Part shown: piece after piece, positions 1-14,600 of the stretch
How positions within the stretch are numbered: position 1 is the stretch's first letter
Layout of the letters: the number at the start of each line of letters is the position of its first letter
NCBI GenBank assembly: GCA_958496175.1
Contig: OY292277.1
Coordinates: forward strand, 5,704,001 to 5,768,000
From: Sisyra terminalis
Lineage: Eukaryota; Arthropoda; Insecta; Neuroptera; Sisyridae
Direction: 5' to 3'
Length of the DNA stretch: 64,000 bases
Program-made: the position numbers and the translations under genes
Notes under the pieces: model-generated
What the model was told of the DNA's origin: nothing
What the model saw: the letters and a program-made list of their open reading frames with translations, nothing else
Database searches by the model: none

Positions 1-3000
1 TTTTTTTTAATTTGACCATTTTCGTGAAAAATCAACGATGGTTAACCCACGGTTTTTTTTGGCGAAAAATCATTTTGTGCCGAAATCGAAAAATATTGTT
101 ATATTTTCGTTCTACACATTGTTACGAACCCGAAACTGCCTTGGGTTCGAAAATCATCCCTTATATAACGATGGTACAAGCAATTGTTGAACAAGCCACG
201 TTCGTCTCTCCCTCTTAGTGGGAAGTATGCATCCCTTAAACTGCATGTTCAACCCTTAAACGTGGTTTGTTTTGGGAAAAATTTGCACAGCATGTACTGA
301 TAGCCTTGTACTGTCGATTGGCATCCTAAAAAAAATTTTTTTTAATCTGTCCATTTTCGTGAAAAATCACCGATGGTTAACCCACGGTTTTTTTTGGCGA
401 AAAATCTTTTTGTTTCGAAATCGAAAAATATTGTTATATTATCGTTCTATACATTGTTACGAAACCGAAACTGCCTTTGGTTCGAAAATCATCCCTTATA
501 TAACGATGGTACAAGCAATTGTAGAACAAGCCACGTTCGTCTCTCCCTCTTAGTGGGAAGTATGCATCCCTTCAACTGCATGTTCAACCCTTAAACGTGG
601 TTTGTTTAGGGAAAAATTTGCACAGCATGTACTGATAGCCTTGTACTTTCGATTTGCATCCTAAAAAAAAATTTTTTTAATCTGACCATTATCGTGAAAA
701 ATCAACGATGGTTACCCCACGGTTTTTTTTGGCGAAAAATCTTTTTGTTTCGAAATCGAAAAAGATTGTTATATTATCGTTCTATACATTGTTACGAACC
801 CGAAACTGCCTTTGGTTCGAAAATCATCCCTTATATAACGATGGTACAAGCAATTGTTGAAGAAGCCACGTTCGTCTCTCCCTCTTAGTGGGAAGTATGC
901 ATCCCTTAAACTGCATGTTCAACCCTTAAACGTGGTTTGTTTTGGGAAAAATTTGCACAGCATTTTCTGATAGCCTTGTACTTTCGATTGGCCTCCTAAA
1001 AAAAATTTTTTTTAATCTGACCATTTTCGTGAAAAATCAACGATGGTTAACCCACGGTTTTTTTTGGCGAAAAATCATTTTGTGCCGAAATCGAAAAAGA
1101 TTTATATATTATCGTTCTATACATTGTTACGAACCCGAAACTGCCTTTGGTTCGAAAATCATCCCTTATATAACGATGGTACAAGCAATTGTTGAAGAAG
1201 CCACGTTCGTCTCTCCCTCTTAGTGGGAAGTAGGCATCCCTTAAACTGCATGTTCAACCCTTAAACGTGGTTTGTTTTGGGAAAAATTTGCACAGCATGT
1301 ACTGATAGCCTTTTACTTTCGATTGGCATCCTAAAAAAAATTTTTTTTAATCTGACCATTTTCGTGAAAAATCACCGATGGTTAACCCACGGTTTTTTTG
1401 GCGAAAAATCTTTTTGTTTCGAAATCGAAAAATATTGTTATATTATCGTTCTATACATTGTTACGAACCCGAAACTGCCTTTGGTTCGAAAATCATCCCT
1501 TATATAACGATGGTACAAGCAATTGTTGAAGAAGCCACGTTCGTCTCTCCCTCTTAGAGGGAAGTATGCATCCCTTAAACTGCATGTTCAACCCTTAAAC
1601 GTGGTTTGTTTTGGGAAAAATTTGCACAGCATGTACTGATAGCCTTGTACTTTCGATTGGCATCGTAAAAAAAATTTTTTTTAATTTGACCATTTTCGTG
1701 AAAAATCAACGATGGTTAACCCACGGTTTTTTTTGGCGAAAAATCATTTTGTGCCGAAATCGAAAAATATTGTTATATATTCGTTCTACACATTGTTACG
1801 AACCCGAAACTGCCTTGGGTTCGAAAATCATCCCTTATATAACGATGGTACAAGCAATTGTTGAACAAGCCACGTTCGTCTCTCCCTCTTAGTGGGAAGT
1901 ATGCATCCCTTAAACTGCATGTTCAACCCTTAAACGTGGTTTGTTTTGGGAAAAATTTGCACAGCATGTACTGATAGCCTTGTACTTTCGATTGGCATCC
2001 TAAAAAAAATTTTTTTTAATCTGTCCATTTTCGTGAAAAATCACCGATGGTTAACCCACGGTTTTTTTTGGCGAAAAATCTTTTTGTTTCGAAATCGAAA
2101 AATATTGTTATATTATCGTTCTATACATTGTTACGAACCCGAAACTGCCTTTGGTTCGAAAATCATCCCTTATATAACGATGGTACAAGCAATTGTTGAA
2201 GAAGCCACGTTCGTCTCTCCCTCTTAGTGGGAAGTAGGCATCCCTTAAACTGCATGTTCAACCCTTAAACGTGGTTTGTTTTGGGAAAAATTTGCACAGC
2301 ATGTACAGATAGCCTTGTACTTTCGTTTGGCATCGTAAAAAAAATTTTTTTTAATTTGACCATTTTCGTGAAAAATCAACGATGGTTAACTCACGGTTTT
2401 TTTTGGCGAAAAATCATTTTGTGCCGAAATCGAAAAATATTGTTATATTATCGTTCTACACATTGTTACGAACCCGAAACTGCCTTGGGTTCGAAAATCA
2501 TCCCTTATATAACGATGGTACAAGCAATTGTTGAACAAGCCACGTTCGTCTCTCCCTCTTAGAGGGAAGTATGCATCCCTTAAACTGCATGTTCAACCCT
2601 TAAACGTGGTTTGTTTTGGGAAAAATTTGCACAGCATGTACTGATAGCCTTGTACTTTCGATTGGCATCCTAAAAAAAATTTTTTTTAATCTGACCATTT
2701 TCGTGAAAAATCACCGATGGTTAACCCACGGTTTTTTTGGCGAAAAATCTTTTTGTTTCGAAATCGAAAAATATTGTTATATTATCGTTCTATACATTGT
2801 TACGAACCCGAAACTGCCTTTGGTTCGAAAATCATCCCTTATATAACGATGGTACAAGCAATTGTTGAAGAAGCCACGTTCGTCTCTCCCTCTTAGAGGG
2901 AAGTATGCATCCCTTAAACTGCATGTTCAACCCTTAAACGTGGTTTGTTTTGGGAAAAATTTGCACAGCATGTACTGATAGCCTTGTACTTTCGATTGGC

Positions 3001-5958
3001 ATCGTAAAAAAAATTTTTTTTAATTTGACCATTTTCGTGAAAAATCAACGATGGTTAACCCACGGTTTTTTTTGGCGAAAAATCATTTTGTGCCGAAATC
3101 GAAAAATATTGTTATATATTCGTTCTACACATTGTTACGAACCCGAAACTGCCTTGGGTTCGAAAATCATCCCTTATATAACGATGGTACAAGCAATTGT
3201 TGAACAAGCCACGTTCGTCTCTCCCTCTTAGTGGGAAGTATGCATCCCTTAAACTGCATGTTCAACCCTTAAACGTGGTTTGTTTTGGGAAAAATTTGCA
3301 CAGCATGTACTGATAGCCTTGTACTTTCGATTGGCATCCTAAAAAAAATTTTTTTTAATCTGTCCATTTTCGTGAAAAATCACCGATGGTTAACCCACGG
3401 TTTTTTTTGGCGAAAAATCTTTTTGTTTCGAAATCGAAAAATATTGTTATATTATCGTTCTATACATTGTTACGAAACCGAAACTGCCTTTGGTTCGAAA
3501 ATCATCCCTTATATAACGATGGTACATGCAATTGTTGAAGAAGCCACGTTCGTCTCTCCCTCTTAGTGGGAAGTATGCATCCCTTAAACAGCATGTTCAA
3601 CCCTTAAACGTGGTTTGTTTTGGGAAAAATTTGCACAGCATGTACTGATAGCCTTGTACTTTCGATTTGCATCCTAAAAAAAATTTTTTTTAATATGACC
3701 ATTTTCGTGAAAAATCAACGATGGTTAACCCACGGTTTTTTTTGGCGAAAAATCATTTTGTTTCGAAATCGAAAAATATTGTTATATTATCGTTCTACAC
3801 ATTGTTACGAACCCGAAACTGCCTTGGGTTCGAAAATCATCCCTTATATAACGATGGTACAAGCAATTGTAGAACAAGCCACGTTCGTCTCTCCCTCTTA
3901 GTGGGAAGTATGCATCCCTTCAACTGCATGTTCAACCCTTAAACGTGGTTTGTTTAGGGAAAAATTTGCACAGCATGTACTGATAGCCTTGTACTTTCGA
4001 TTTGCATCCTAAAAAAAAATTTTTTTAATCTGACCATTATCGTGAAAAATCAACGATGGTTACCCCACGGTTTTTTTTGGCGAAAAATCTTTTTGTTTCG
4101 AAATCGAAAAAGATTGTTATATTATCGTTCTATACATTGTTACGAACCCGAAACTGCCTTTGGTTCGAAAATCATCCCTTATATAACGATGGTACAAGCA
4201 ATTGTTGAAGAAGCCACGTTCGTCTCTCCCTCTTAGTGGGAAGTATGCATCCCTTAAACTGCATGTTCAACCCTTAAACGTGGTTTGTTTTGGGAAAAAT
4301 TTGCACAGCATTTTCTGATAGCCTTGTACTTTCGATTGGCCTCCTAAAAAAAATTTTTTTTAATCTGACCATTTTCGTGAAAAATCAACGATGGTTAACC
4401 CACGGTTTTTTTTGGCGAAAAATCATTTTGTGCCGAAATCGAAAAAGATTTATATATTATCGTTCTATACATTGTTACGAACCCGAAACTGCCTTTGGTT
4501 CGAAAATCATCCCTTATATAACGATGGTACAAGCAATTGTTGAAGAAGCCACGTTCGTCTCTCCCTCTTAGTGGGAAGTAGGCATCCCTTAAACTGCATG
4601 TTCAACCCTTAAACGTGGTTTGTTTTGGGAAAAATTTGCACAGCATGTACAGATAGCCTTGTACTTTCGTTTGGCATCGTAAAAAAAATTTTTTTTAATT
4701 TGACCATTTTCGTGAAAAATCAACGATGGTTAACCCACGGTTTTTTTTGGCGAAAAATCATTTTGTGCCGAAATCGAAAAATATTGTTATATTATCGTTC
4801 TACACATTGTTACGAACCCGAAACTGCCTTGGGTTCGAAAATCATCCCTTATATAACGATGGTACAAGCAATTGTTGAACAAGCCACGTTCGTCTCTCCC
4901 TCTTAGAGGGAAGTATGCATCCCTTAAACTGCATGTTCAACCCTTAAACGTGGTTTGTTTTGGGAAAAATTTGCACAGCATGTACTGATAGCCTTGTACT
5001 TTCGATTGGCATCCTAAAAAAAATTTTTTTTAATCTGACCATTTTCGTGAAAAATCACCGATGGTTAACCCACGGTTTTTTTGGCGAAAAATCTTTTTGT
5101 TTCGAAATCGAAAAATATTGTTATATTATCGTTCTATACATTGTTACGAACCCGAAACTGCCTTTGGTTCGAAAATCATCCCTTATATAACGATGGTACA
5201 AGCAATTGTTGAAGAAGCCACGTTCGTCTCTCCCTCTTAGAGGGAAGTATGCATCCCTTAAACTGCATGTTCAACCCTTAAACGTGGTTTGTTTTGGGAA
5301 AAATTTGCACAGCATGTACTGATAGCCTTGTACTTTCGATTGGCATCGTAAAAAAATTTTTTTTTAATTTGACCATTTTCGTGAAAAATCAACCATGGTT
5401 AACCCACGGTTTTTTTTGGCGAAAAATCATTTTGTGCCGAAATCGAAAAATATTGTTATATTATCGTTCTATACATTGTTACGAAACCGAAACTGCCTTT
5501 GGTTCGAAAATCATCCCTTATATAACGATGGTACATGCAATTGTTGAAGAAGCCACGTTCGTCTCTCCCTCTTAGTGGGAAGTATGCATCCCTTAAACTG
5601 CATGTTCAACCCTTAAACGTGGTTTGTTTTGGGAAAAATTTGCACAGCATGTACTGATAGCCTTGTACTTTCGATTTGCATCCTAAAAAAAAATTTTTTT
5701 AATATGACCATTTTCGTGAAAAATCAACGATGGTTACCCCACGGTTTTTTTTGGCGAAAAATCTTTTTGTTTCGAAATCGAAAAAGATTGTTATATTATC
5801 GTTCTATACATTGTTACGAACCCGAAACTGCCTTTGGTTCGAAAATCATCCCTTATATAACGATGGTACAAGCAATTGTAGAAGAAGCCACGTTCGTCTC
5901 TCCCTCTTAGTAGGAAGTATGCATCCCTTAAACTGCATGTTCAACCCTTAAACGTGGT
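1..5958 (+). repeat. Left satellite block with nested 4-, 7- and 10-unit duplications
   Basis: Variant-bearing units recur at multiples of the monomer. Units at 1,277-2,280 reappear at 2,616-3,619 (shift 1,339 bp, four units). Roughly 500-1,270, marked by TTTAGGG instead of TTTTGGG near 607, reappears at about 3,850-4,618 (shift 3,348 bp, ten units). Units at 2,281-2,949 reappear at 4,625-5,293 (shift 2,344 bp, seven units). Some copies carry CTCTTAGAGGG, which turns the usual sequence into the near-perfect palindrome TCCCTCTTAGAGGGA (near 1,550, 2,560, 2,890, 4,900 and 5,235). The unit at 5,294 looks chimeric between two neighbouring variants, as expected from unequal crossover. Confidence 0.85.
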
Positions 5959-8900
5959 TTGTTTTGGGAAAAATTTGCACAGCATGTACTGATAGCCTTG
6001 TACTTTCGATTGGCCTCCAAAAAAAAAATTTTTTTTAATCTGACCATTTTCGTGAAAAATCAACGATGGTTAACCCACGGTTTTTTTTGGCGAAAAATCA
6101 TTTTGTGCCGAAATCGAAAAAGATTTATATATTATCGTTCTATACATTGTTACGAACCCGAAACTGCCTTTGGTTCGAAAATCATCCCTTATATAACGAT
6201 GGTACAAGCAATTGTTGAAGAAGCCACGTTCGTCTCTCCCTCTTAGTGGGAAGTATGCATCCCTTAAACTGCATGTTCAACCCTTAAACGTGGTTTGTTT
6301 TGGGAAAAATTTGCACAGCTTGTACTGATAGCCTTGTACTTTCGATTGGCATCCTAAAAAAAATTTTTTTTAATCTGACCATTTTCGTGAAAAATCAACG
6401 ATGGTTAACCCACGGTTTTTTTTGGCGAAAAATCATTTTGTGCCGAAATCGAAAAAGATTTATATATTATCGTTCTATACATTGTTACGAACCCGAAACT
6501 GCCTTTGGTTCGAAAATCATCCCTTATATAACGATGGTACAAGCAATTGTTGAAGAAGCCACGTTCGTCTCTCCCTCTTAGTGGGAAGTATGCATCCCTT
6601 AAACTGCATGTTCAACCCTTAAACGTGGTTTGTTTTGGGAAAAATTTGCACAGCTTGTACTGATAGCCTTGTACTTTCGATTGGCATCCTAAAAAAAATT
6701 TTTTTTAATCTGACCATTTTCGTGAAAAATCAACGATGGTTAACCCACGGTTTTTTTTTGCGAAAAATCATTTTGTGCCGAAATCGAAAAAGATTTATAT
6801 ATTATCGTTCTATACATTGTTACGAACCCGAAACTGCCTTTGGTTCGAAAATCATCCCATATATAACGATGGTACAAGCAATTGTTGAAGAAGCCACGTT
6901 CGTCTCTCCCTCTTAGTGGGAAGTATGAATCCCTTAAACTGCATGTTCAACCCTTAAACGTGGTTTGTTTTGGGAAAAATTTGCACAGCATGTACTGATA
7001 GCCTTGTACTTTCGATTGGCATCCTAAAAAAAATTTTTTTTAATCTGACCATTTTCGTGAAAAATCAACGATGGTTAACCCACGGTTTTTTTTGGCGAAA
7101 AATCATTTTGTGCCGAAATCGAAAAAGATTTATATATTATCGTTCTATACATTGTTACGAACCCGAAACTGCCTTTGGTTCGAAAATCATCCCTTATATA
7201 ACGATGGTACAAGCAATTGTTGAAGAAGCCACGTTCGTCTCTCCCTCTTAGTGGGAAGTATGCATCCCTTAAACTGCATGTTCAACCCTTAAACGTGGTT
7301 TGTTTTGGGAAAAATTTGCACAGCATGTACTGATAGCCTTGTACTTTCGATTGGCATCCTAAAAAAAATTTTTTTTAATCTGACCATTTTCGTGAAAAAT
7401 CAACGATGGTTAACCCACGGTTTTTTTTGCGAAAAATCATTTTGTGCCGAAATCGAAAAAGATTTATATATTATCGTTCTATACATTGTTTCGAACCCGA
7501 AACTGCCTTTGGTTCGAAAATCATCCCTTATATAACGATGGTACAAGCAATTGTTGAAGAAGCCACGTTCGTCTCTCCCTCTTAGTGGGAAGTATGCATC
7601 CCTTAAACTGCATGTTCAACCCTTAAACGTGGTTTGTTTTGGAAAAAATTTGCACAGCATGTACTGATAGCCTTGTACTTTGGATTGGCCTCCTAAAAAA
7701 AATTTTTTTTAATCTGACCAATTTCGTGAAAAATCAACGATGGTTAACCCACGGTTTTTTTTGGCGAAAAATCATTTTGTGCCGAAATCGAAAAAGATTT
7801 ATATATTATCGTTCTATACATTGTTACGAACCCGAAACTGCCTTTGGTTCGAAAATCATCCCTTATATAACGATGGTACAAGCAATTGTTGAAGAAGCCA
7901 CGTTCGTCTCTCCCTCTTAGTGGGAAGTATGCATCCCTTAAACTGCATGTTCAACCCTTAAACGTGGTTTGTTTTGGGAAAAATTTGCACAGCATGTACT
8001 GATAGCCTTGTACTTTCGATTGGCATCCTAAAAAAAATTTTTTTTAATCTGACCATTTTCGTGAAAAATCAACGATGGTTAACCCACGGTTTTTTTTGGC
8101 GAAAAATCATTTTGTGCCGAAATCGAAAAATATTTTTATATTATCGTTCTATACATTGTTACGAACCCGAAACTGCCTTTGGTTCGAAAATCATCCCTTA
8201 TATAACGATGGTACAAGCAATTGTTGAAGAAGCCACGTTCGTCTCTCCCTCTTAGTGGGAAGTATGCATCCCTTAAACTGCATGTTCAACCCTTAAACGT
8301 GGTTTGTTTTGGGAAAAATTTGCACAGCATGTACTGATAGCCTTGTACTTTCGATTGGCATCCTAAAAAAAATTTTTTTTAATCTGACCATTTTCGTGAA
8401 AAATCAACGATGGTTAACCCACGGTTTTTTTTGCGAAAAATCATTTTGTGCCGAAATCGAAAAAGATTTATATATTATCGTTCTATACATTGTTTCGAAC
8501 CCGCAACTGCCTTTGGTTCGAAAATCATCCCTTATATAACGATGGTACAAGCAATTGTTGAAGAAGCCACGTTCGTCTCTCCCTCTTAGTGGGAAGTATG
8601 CATCCCTTAAACTGCATGTTCAACCCTTAAACGTGGTTTGTTTTGGGAAAAATTTGCACAGCATGTACTGATAGCCTTGTACTTTCGATTGGCATCCTAA
8701 AAAAAAAATTTTTTAATCTGACCATTTTCGTGAAAAATCAACGATGGTTAACCCACGGTTTTTTTTGGCGAAAAATCTTTTTGTTTCGAAATCGAAAAAT
8801 AATGTTATATTATCGTTCTATACATTGTTACGAACCCGAAACTGCCTTTGGTTCGAAAATCATCCCTTATATAACGATGGTACAAGCAATTGTTGAAGAA

Positions 8901-11654
8901 GCCACGTTCGTCTCCCCTCTTAGTGGGAAGTATGCATCCCTTAAACTGCATGTTCAACCCTTAAACGTGGTTTGTTTTGGGAAAAATTTGCACAGCATGT
9001 ACTGATAGCCGTGTACTTTCGATTGGCATCCTAAAAAAAATTTTTTTTAATCTGACCATTTTCGTGAAAAATCAACGATGGTTAACCCACGGTTTTTTTT
9101 GGCGAAAAATCTTTTTGTTTCGAAATCGAAAAATAATGTTATATTATCGTTCTATACATTGTTACGAACCCGAATCTGCCTTTGGTTAGAAAATCATCCC
9201 TTATATAACGATGGTACAAGCAATTGTTGAAGAAGCCACGTTCGTCTCCCCTCTTAGTGGGAAGTATGCATCCCTTAAACTGCATGTTCAACCCTTAAAC
9301 GTGGTTTGTTTTGGGAAAAATTTGCACAGCATGTACTGATAGCCTTGTACTTTCGATTGGCATCCTAAAAAAAATTTTTTTTAATCTGACCATTTTCGTG
9401 AAAAATCAACGATGGTTAACCCACGGTTTTTTTTGGCGAAAAATCATTTTGTGCCGAAATCGAAAAATATTGTTATATTATCGTTCTATACATTGTTACG
9501 AACCCGAAACTGCCTTTGGTTCGAAAATCATCCCTTATATAACGATGGTACAAGCAATTGTTGAAGAAGCCACGTTCGTCTCTCCCTCTTAGTGGGAAGT
9601 ATGCATCCCTTAAACTGCATGTTCAACCCTTAAACGTGGTTTGTTTTGGGAAAAATTTGCACAGCATGTACTGATAGCCTTGTACTTTCGATTGGCATCC
9701 TAAAAAAAATTTTTTTTAATCTGACCATTTTCGTGAAAAATCAACGATGGTTAACCCACGGTTTTTTTTGGCGAAAAATCTTTTTGTTTCGAAATCGAAA
9801 AATAATGTTATATTATCGTTCTATACATTGTTACGAACCCGAAACTGCCTTTGGTTCGAAAATCATCCCTTATATAACGATGGTACAAGCAATTGTTGAA
9901 GAAGCCACGTTCGTCTCTCCCTCTTAGTGGGAAGTATGCATCCCTTAAACTGCATGTTCAACCCTTAAACGTGGTTTGTTTTGGGAAAAATTTGCACAGC
10001 ATGTACTGATAGCCTTGTACTTTCGATTGGCATCCTAAAAAAAATTTTTTTTAATCTGACCATTTTCGTGAAAAATCAACGATGGTTAACCCACGGTTTT
10101 TTTTGCGAAAAATCATTTTGTGCCGAAATCGAAAAAGATTTATATATTATCGTTCTATACATTGTTTCGAACCCGAAACTGCCTTTGGTTCGAAAATCAT
10201 CCCTTATATAACGATGGTACAAGCAATTGTTGAAGAAGCCACGTTCGTCTCTCCCTCTTAGTGGGAAGTATGCATCCCTTAAACTGCATGTTCAACCCTT
10301 AAACGTGGTTTGTTTTGGGAAAAATTTGCACAGCATGTACTGATAGCCTTGTACTTTCGATTGGCATCCTAAAAAAAATTTTTTTTAATCTGACCATTTT
10401 CGTGAAAAATCAACGATGGTTACCCCACGGTTTTTTTTGGCGAAAAATCTTTTTGTTTCGAAATCGAAAAATATTGTTATATTATCGTTCTATACATTGT
10501 TACGAACCCGAAACTGCCTTTGGTTCGAAAATCATCCCTTATATAACGATGGTACAAGCAATTGTTGAAGAAGCCACGTTCGTCTCTCCCTCTTAGTGGG
10601 AAGTATGCATCCCTTCAACTGCATGTTCAACCCTTAAACGTGGTTTGTTTTGGGAAAAATTTGCACAGCATGTACTGATAGCCTTGTACTTTCGATTGGC
10701 ATCCTAAAAAAAATTTTTTTTAATCTGACCATTTTCGTGAAAAATCAACGATGGTTACCCCACGGTTTTTTTTGGCGAAAAATCTTTTTGTTTCGAAATC
10801 GAAAAATATTGTTATATTATCGTTCTATACATTGTTACGAACCCGAAACTGCCTTTGGTTCGAAAATCATCCCTTATATAACGATGGTACAAGCAATTGT
10901 TGAAGAAGCCACGTTCGTCTCTCCCTCTTAGTGGGAAGTATGCATCCCTTCAACTGCATGTTCAACCCTTAAACGTGGTTTGTTTTGGGAAAAATTTGCA
11001 CAGCATGTACTAATAGCCATGTACTTTCAATTGGCATCCTAAAAAAAATTTTTTTTAATCAGACCATTTTCGTGAAAAATCAACGATGGTTAACCCACGG
11101 TTTTTTTTGGCAAAAAATCTTTTTGTTTCGAAATCGAAAAATATTGTTATATTATCGTTCTATACATTGTTACGAACCCGAAACTGCCTTTGGTTCGAAA
11201 ATCATCCCTTATTTAACGATGGTACAAGCAATTGTTGAAGAAGCCACGTTCGTCTCTCCCTCTTAGTGGGAAGTATGCATCCCTTCAACTGCATGTTCAA
11301 CCCTTAAACGTGGTTTGTTTTGGGAAAAATTTGCACAGCATGTACTAATAGCCTTGTACTTTCAATTGGCATCCTAAAAAAAATTTTTTTTAATCAGACC
11401 ATATTCGTGAAAAATCAACGATGGTTAACCCACGGTTTTTTTTGGCGAAAAATCTTTTTGTTTCGAAATCGAAAAATATTGTTATATTATCGTTCTATAC
11501 ATTGTTACGAACCCGAAACTGCCTTTGGTTCGAAAATCATCCCTTATATAACGATTGTACAAGCAATTGTTGAAGAAGCCACGTTCGTCTCTCCCTCTTA
11601 GTGGGAAGTATGCATCCCTTAAACTGCATGTTCAACCCTTAAACGTGGTTTGTT
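5959..11654 (+). repeat. Satellite block, fairly uniform monomers
   Basis: Seventeen units with little internal diversity. Many share GCCGAAATCGAAAAAGATTT followed by ATATATTATCG in place of the TATTGTTATATT form. Units at 7,305, 8,309 and 9,981 share a one-base shortening of the T8GG tract and TTTCGAACCCG; those at 8,643 and 8,977 share a one-base deletion in TCTCTCCC. The last four units (10,315-11,654) drift toward the next block, with TTCAACTGC and then CTAATAGCC/TTTCAATTGG. No higher-order period dominates. Confidence 0.8.
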
Positions 11655-14600
11655 TTGGGAACAATTTGCACAGCATGTACTGATAGCCTTGTACTTTCGA
11701 TTGGCATCCTAAAAAAAATTTTTTTTAATCTGACCATTTTCGTGAAAATTCAACGATGGTTAACCCACGGTTTGTTTTGGCGAAAAATCATTTTGTTTCG
11801 AAATCGAAAAATATTGTTATATTATCGTTCTATACATTGTTACGAAACCGAAACTGCCTTGGGTTCGAAAATCAGCCCTTATATAACGATGGTACAAGCA
11901 ATTGTTGAACAAGCCACGTTCGTCTCTCCCTCTTAGTGGGAAGTATGCATCCCTTAAACTGCATGTTCAACCCTTAAACGTGGTTTGTTTTGGGAACAAT
12001 TTGCACAGCATGTACTGATAGCCTTGCACTTTCGATTGGCGCCGTAAAAAATTTTTTTTCTAATTTGACCATTTTCGTGAAAAATCAACGATGGTTAACC
12101 CACGGTTTTTTTTGGCGAAAAATCTTTTTGTTTCGAAATCGAAAAATATTGTTATATTATCGTTCTATACATTGTTACGAACCCGAAACTGCCTTTGGTT
12201 CGAAAATCATCCCTTATATAACGATTGTACAAGCAATTGTTGAAGAAGCCACGTTCGTCTCTCCCTCTTAGTGGGAAGTATGCATCCCTTAAACTGCATG
12301 TTCAACCCTTAAACGTGGTTTGTTTTGGGAACAATTTGCACAGCATGTACTGATAGCCTTGTACTTTCGATTGGCATCCTAAAAAAAATTTTTTTTAATC
12401 TGACCATTTTCGTGAAAATTCAACGATGGTTAACCCACGGTTTTTTTTGGCGAAAAATCATTTTGTTTCGAAATCGAAAAATATTGTTATATTATCGTTC
12501 TATACATTGTTACGAAACCGAAACTGCCTTGGGTTCGAAAATCAGCCCTTATATAACGATGGTACAAGCAATTGTTGAACAAGCCACGTTCGTCTCTCCC
12601 TCTTAGTGGGAAGTATGCATCCCTTAAACTGCATGTTCAACCCTTAAACGTGGTTTGTTTTGGGAACAATTTGCACAGCATGTACTGATAGCCTTGTACT
12701 TTCGATTGGCATCCTAAAAAAAATTTTTTTTAATCTGACCATTTTCGTGAAAATTCAACGATGGTTAACCCACGGTTTTTTTTGGCGAAAAATCATTTTG
12801 TTTCGAAATCGAAAAATATTGTTATATTATCGTTCTATACATTGTTACGAAACCGAAACTGCCTTGGGTTCGAAAATCAGCCCTTATATAACGATGGTAC
12901 AAGCAATTGTTGAACAAGCCACGTTCGTCTCTCCCTCTTAGTGGGAAGTATGCATCCCTTAAACTGCATGTTCAACCCTTAAACGTGGTTTGTTTTGGGA
13001 ACAATTTGCACAGCATGTACTGATAGCCTTGTACTTTCGATTGGCATCCTAAAAAAAATTTTTTTTAATCTGACCATTTTCGTGAAAATTCAACGATGGT
13101 TAACCCACGGTTTTTTTTGGCGAAAAATCATTTTGTTTCGAAATCGAAAAATATTGTTATATTATCGTTCTATACATTGTTACGAACCCGAAACTGCCTT
13201 TGGTTCGAAAATCATCCCTTATATAACGATTGTACAAGCAATTGTTGAAGAAGCCACGTTCGTCTCTCCCTCTTAGTGGGAAGTATGCATCCCTTAAACT
13301 GCATGTTCAACCCTTAAACGTGGTTTGTTTTGGGAACAATTTGCACAGCATGTACTGATAGCCTTGTACTTTCGATTGGCATCCTAAAAAAAATTTTTTT
13401 TAATCTGACCATTTTCGTGAAAATTCAACGATGGTTAACCCACGGTTTTTTTTGGCGAAAAATCATTTTGTTTCGAAATCGAAAAATATTGTTATATTAT
13501 CGTTCTATACATTGTTACGAAACCGAAACTGCCTTGGGTTCGAAAATCAGCCCTTATATAACGATGGTACAAGCAATTGTTGAACAAGCCACGTTCGTCT
13601 CTCCCTCTTAGTGGGAAGTATGCATCCCTTAAACTGCATGTTCAACCCTTAAACGTGGTTTGTTTTGGGAACAATTTGCACAGCATGTACTGATAGCCTT
13701 GTACTTTCGATTGGCATCCTAAAAAAAATTTTTTTTAATCTGACCATTTTCGTGAAAATTCAACGATGGTTAACCCACGGTTTTTTTTGGCGAAAAATCA
13801 TTTTGTTTCGAAATCGAAAAATATTGTTATATTATCGTTCTATACATTGTTACGAACCCGAAACTGCCTTTGGTTCGAAAATCATCCCTTATATAACGAT
13901 TGTACAAGCAATTGTTGAAGAAGCCACGTTCGTCTCTCCCTCTTAGTGGGAAGTATGCATCCCTTAAACTGCATGTTCAACCCTTAAACGTGGTTTGTTT
14001 TGGGAACAATTTGCACAGCATGTACTGATAGCCTTGTACTTTCGATTGGCATCCTAAAAAAAATTTTTTTTAATCTGACCATTTTCGTGAAAATTCAACG
14101 ATGGTTAACCCACGGTTTGTTTTGGCGAAAAATCATTTTGTTTCGAAATCGAAAAATATTGTTATATTATCGTTCTATACATTGTTACGAAACCGAAACT
14201 GCCTTGGGTTCGAAAATCAGCCCTTATATAACGATGGTACAAGCAATTGTTGAACAAGCCACGTTCGTCTCTCCCTCTTAGTGGGAAGTATGCATCCCTT
14301 AAACTGCATGTTCAACCCTTAAACGTGGTTTGTTTTGGGAACAATTTGCACAGCATGTACTGATAGCCTTGCACTTTCGATTGGCGCCGTAAAAAAATTT
14401 TTTTCTAATTTGACCATTTTCGTGAAAAATCAACGATGGTTAACCCACGGTTTTTTTTGGCGAAAAATCTTTTTGTTTCGAAATCGAAAAATATTGTTAT
14501 ATTATCGTTCTATACATTGTTACGAACCCGAAACTGCCTTTGGTTCGAAAATCATCCCTTATATAACGATTGTACAAGCAATTGTTGAAGAAGCCACGTT

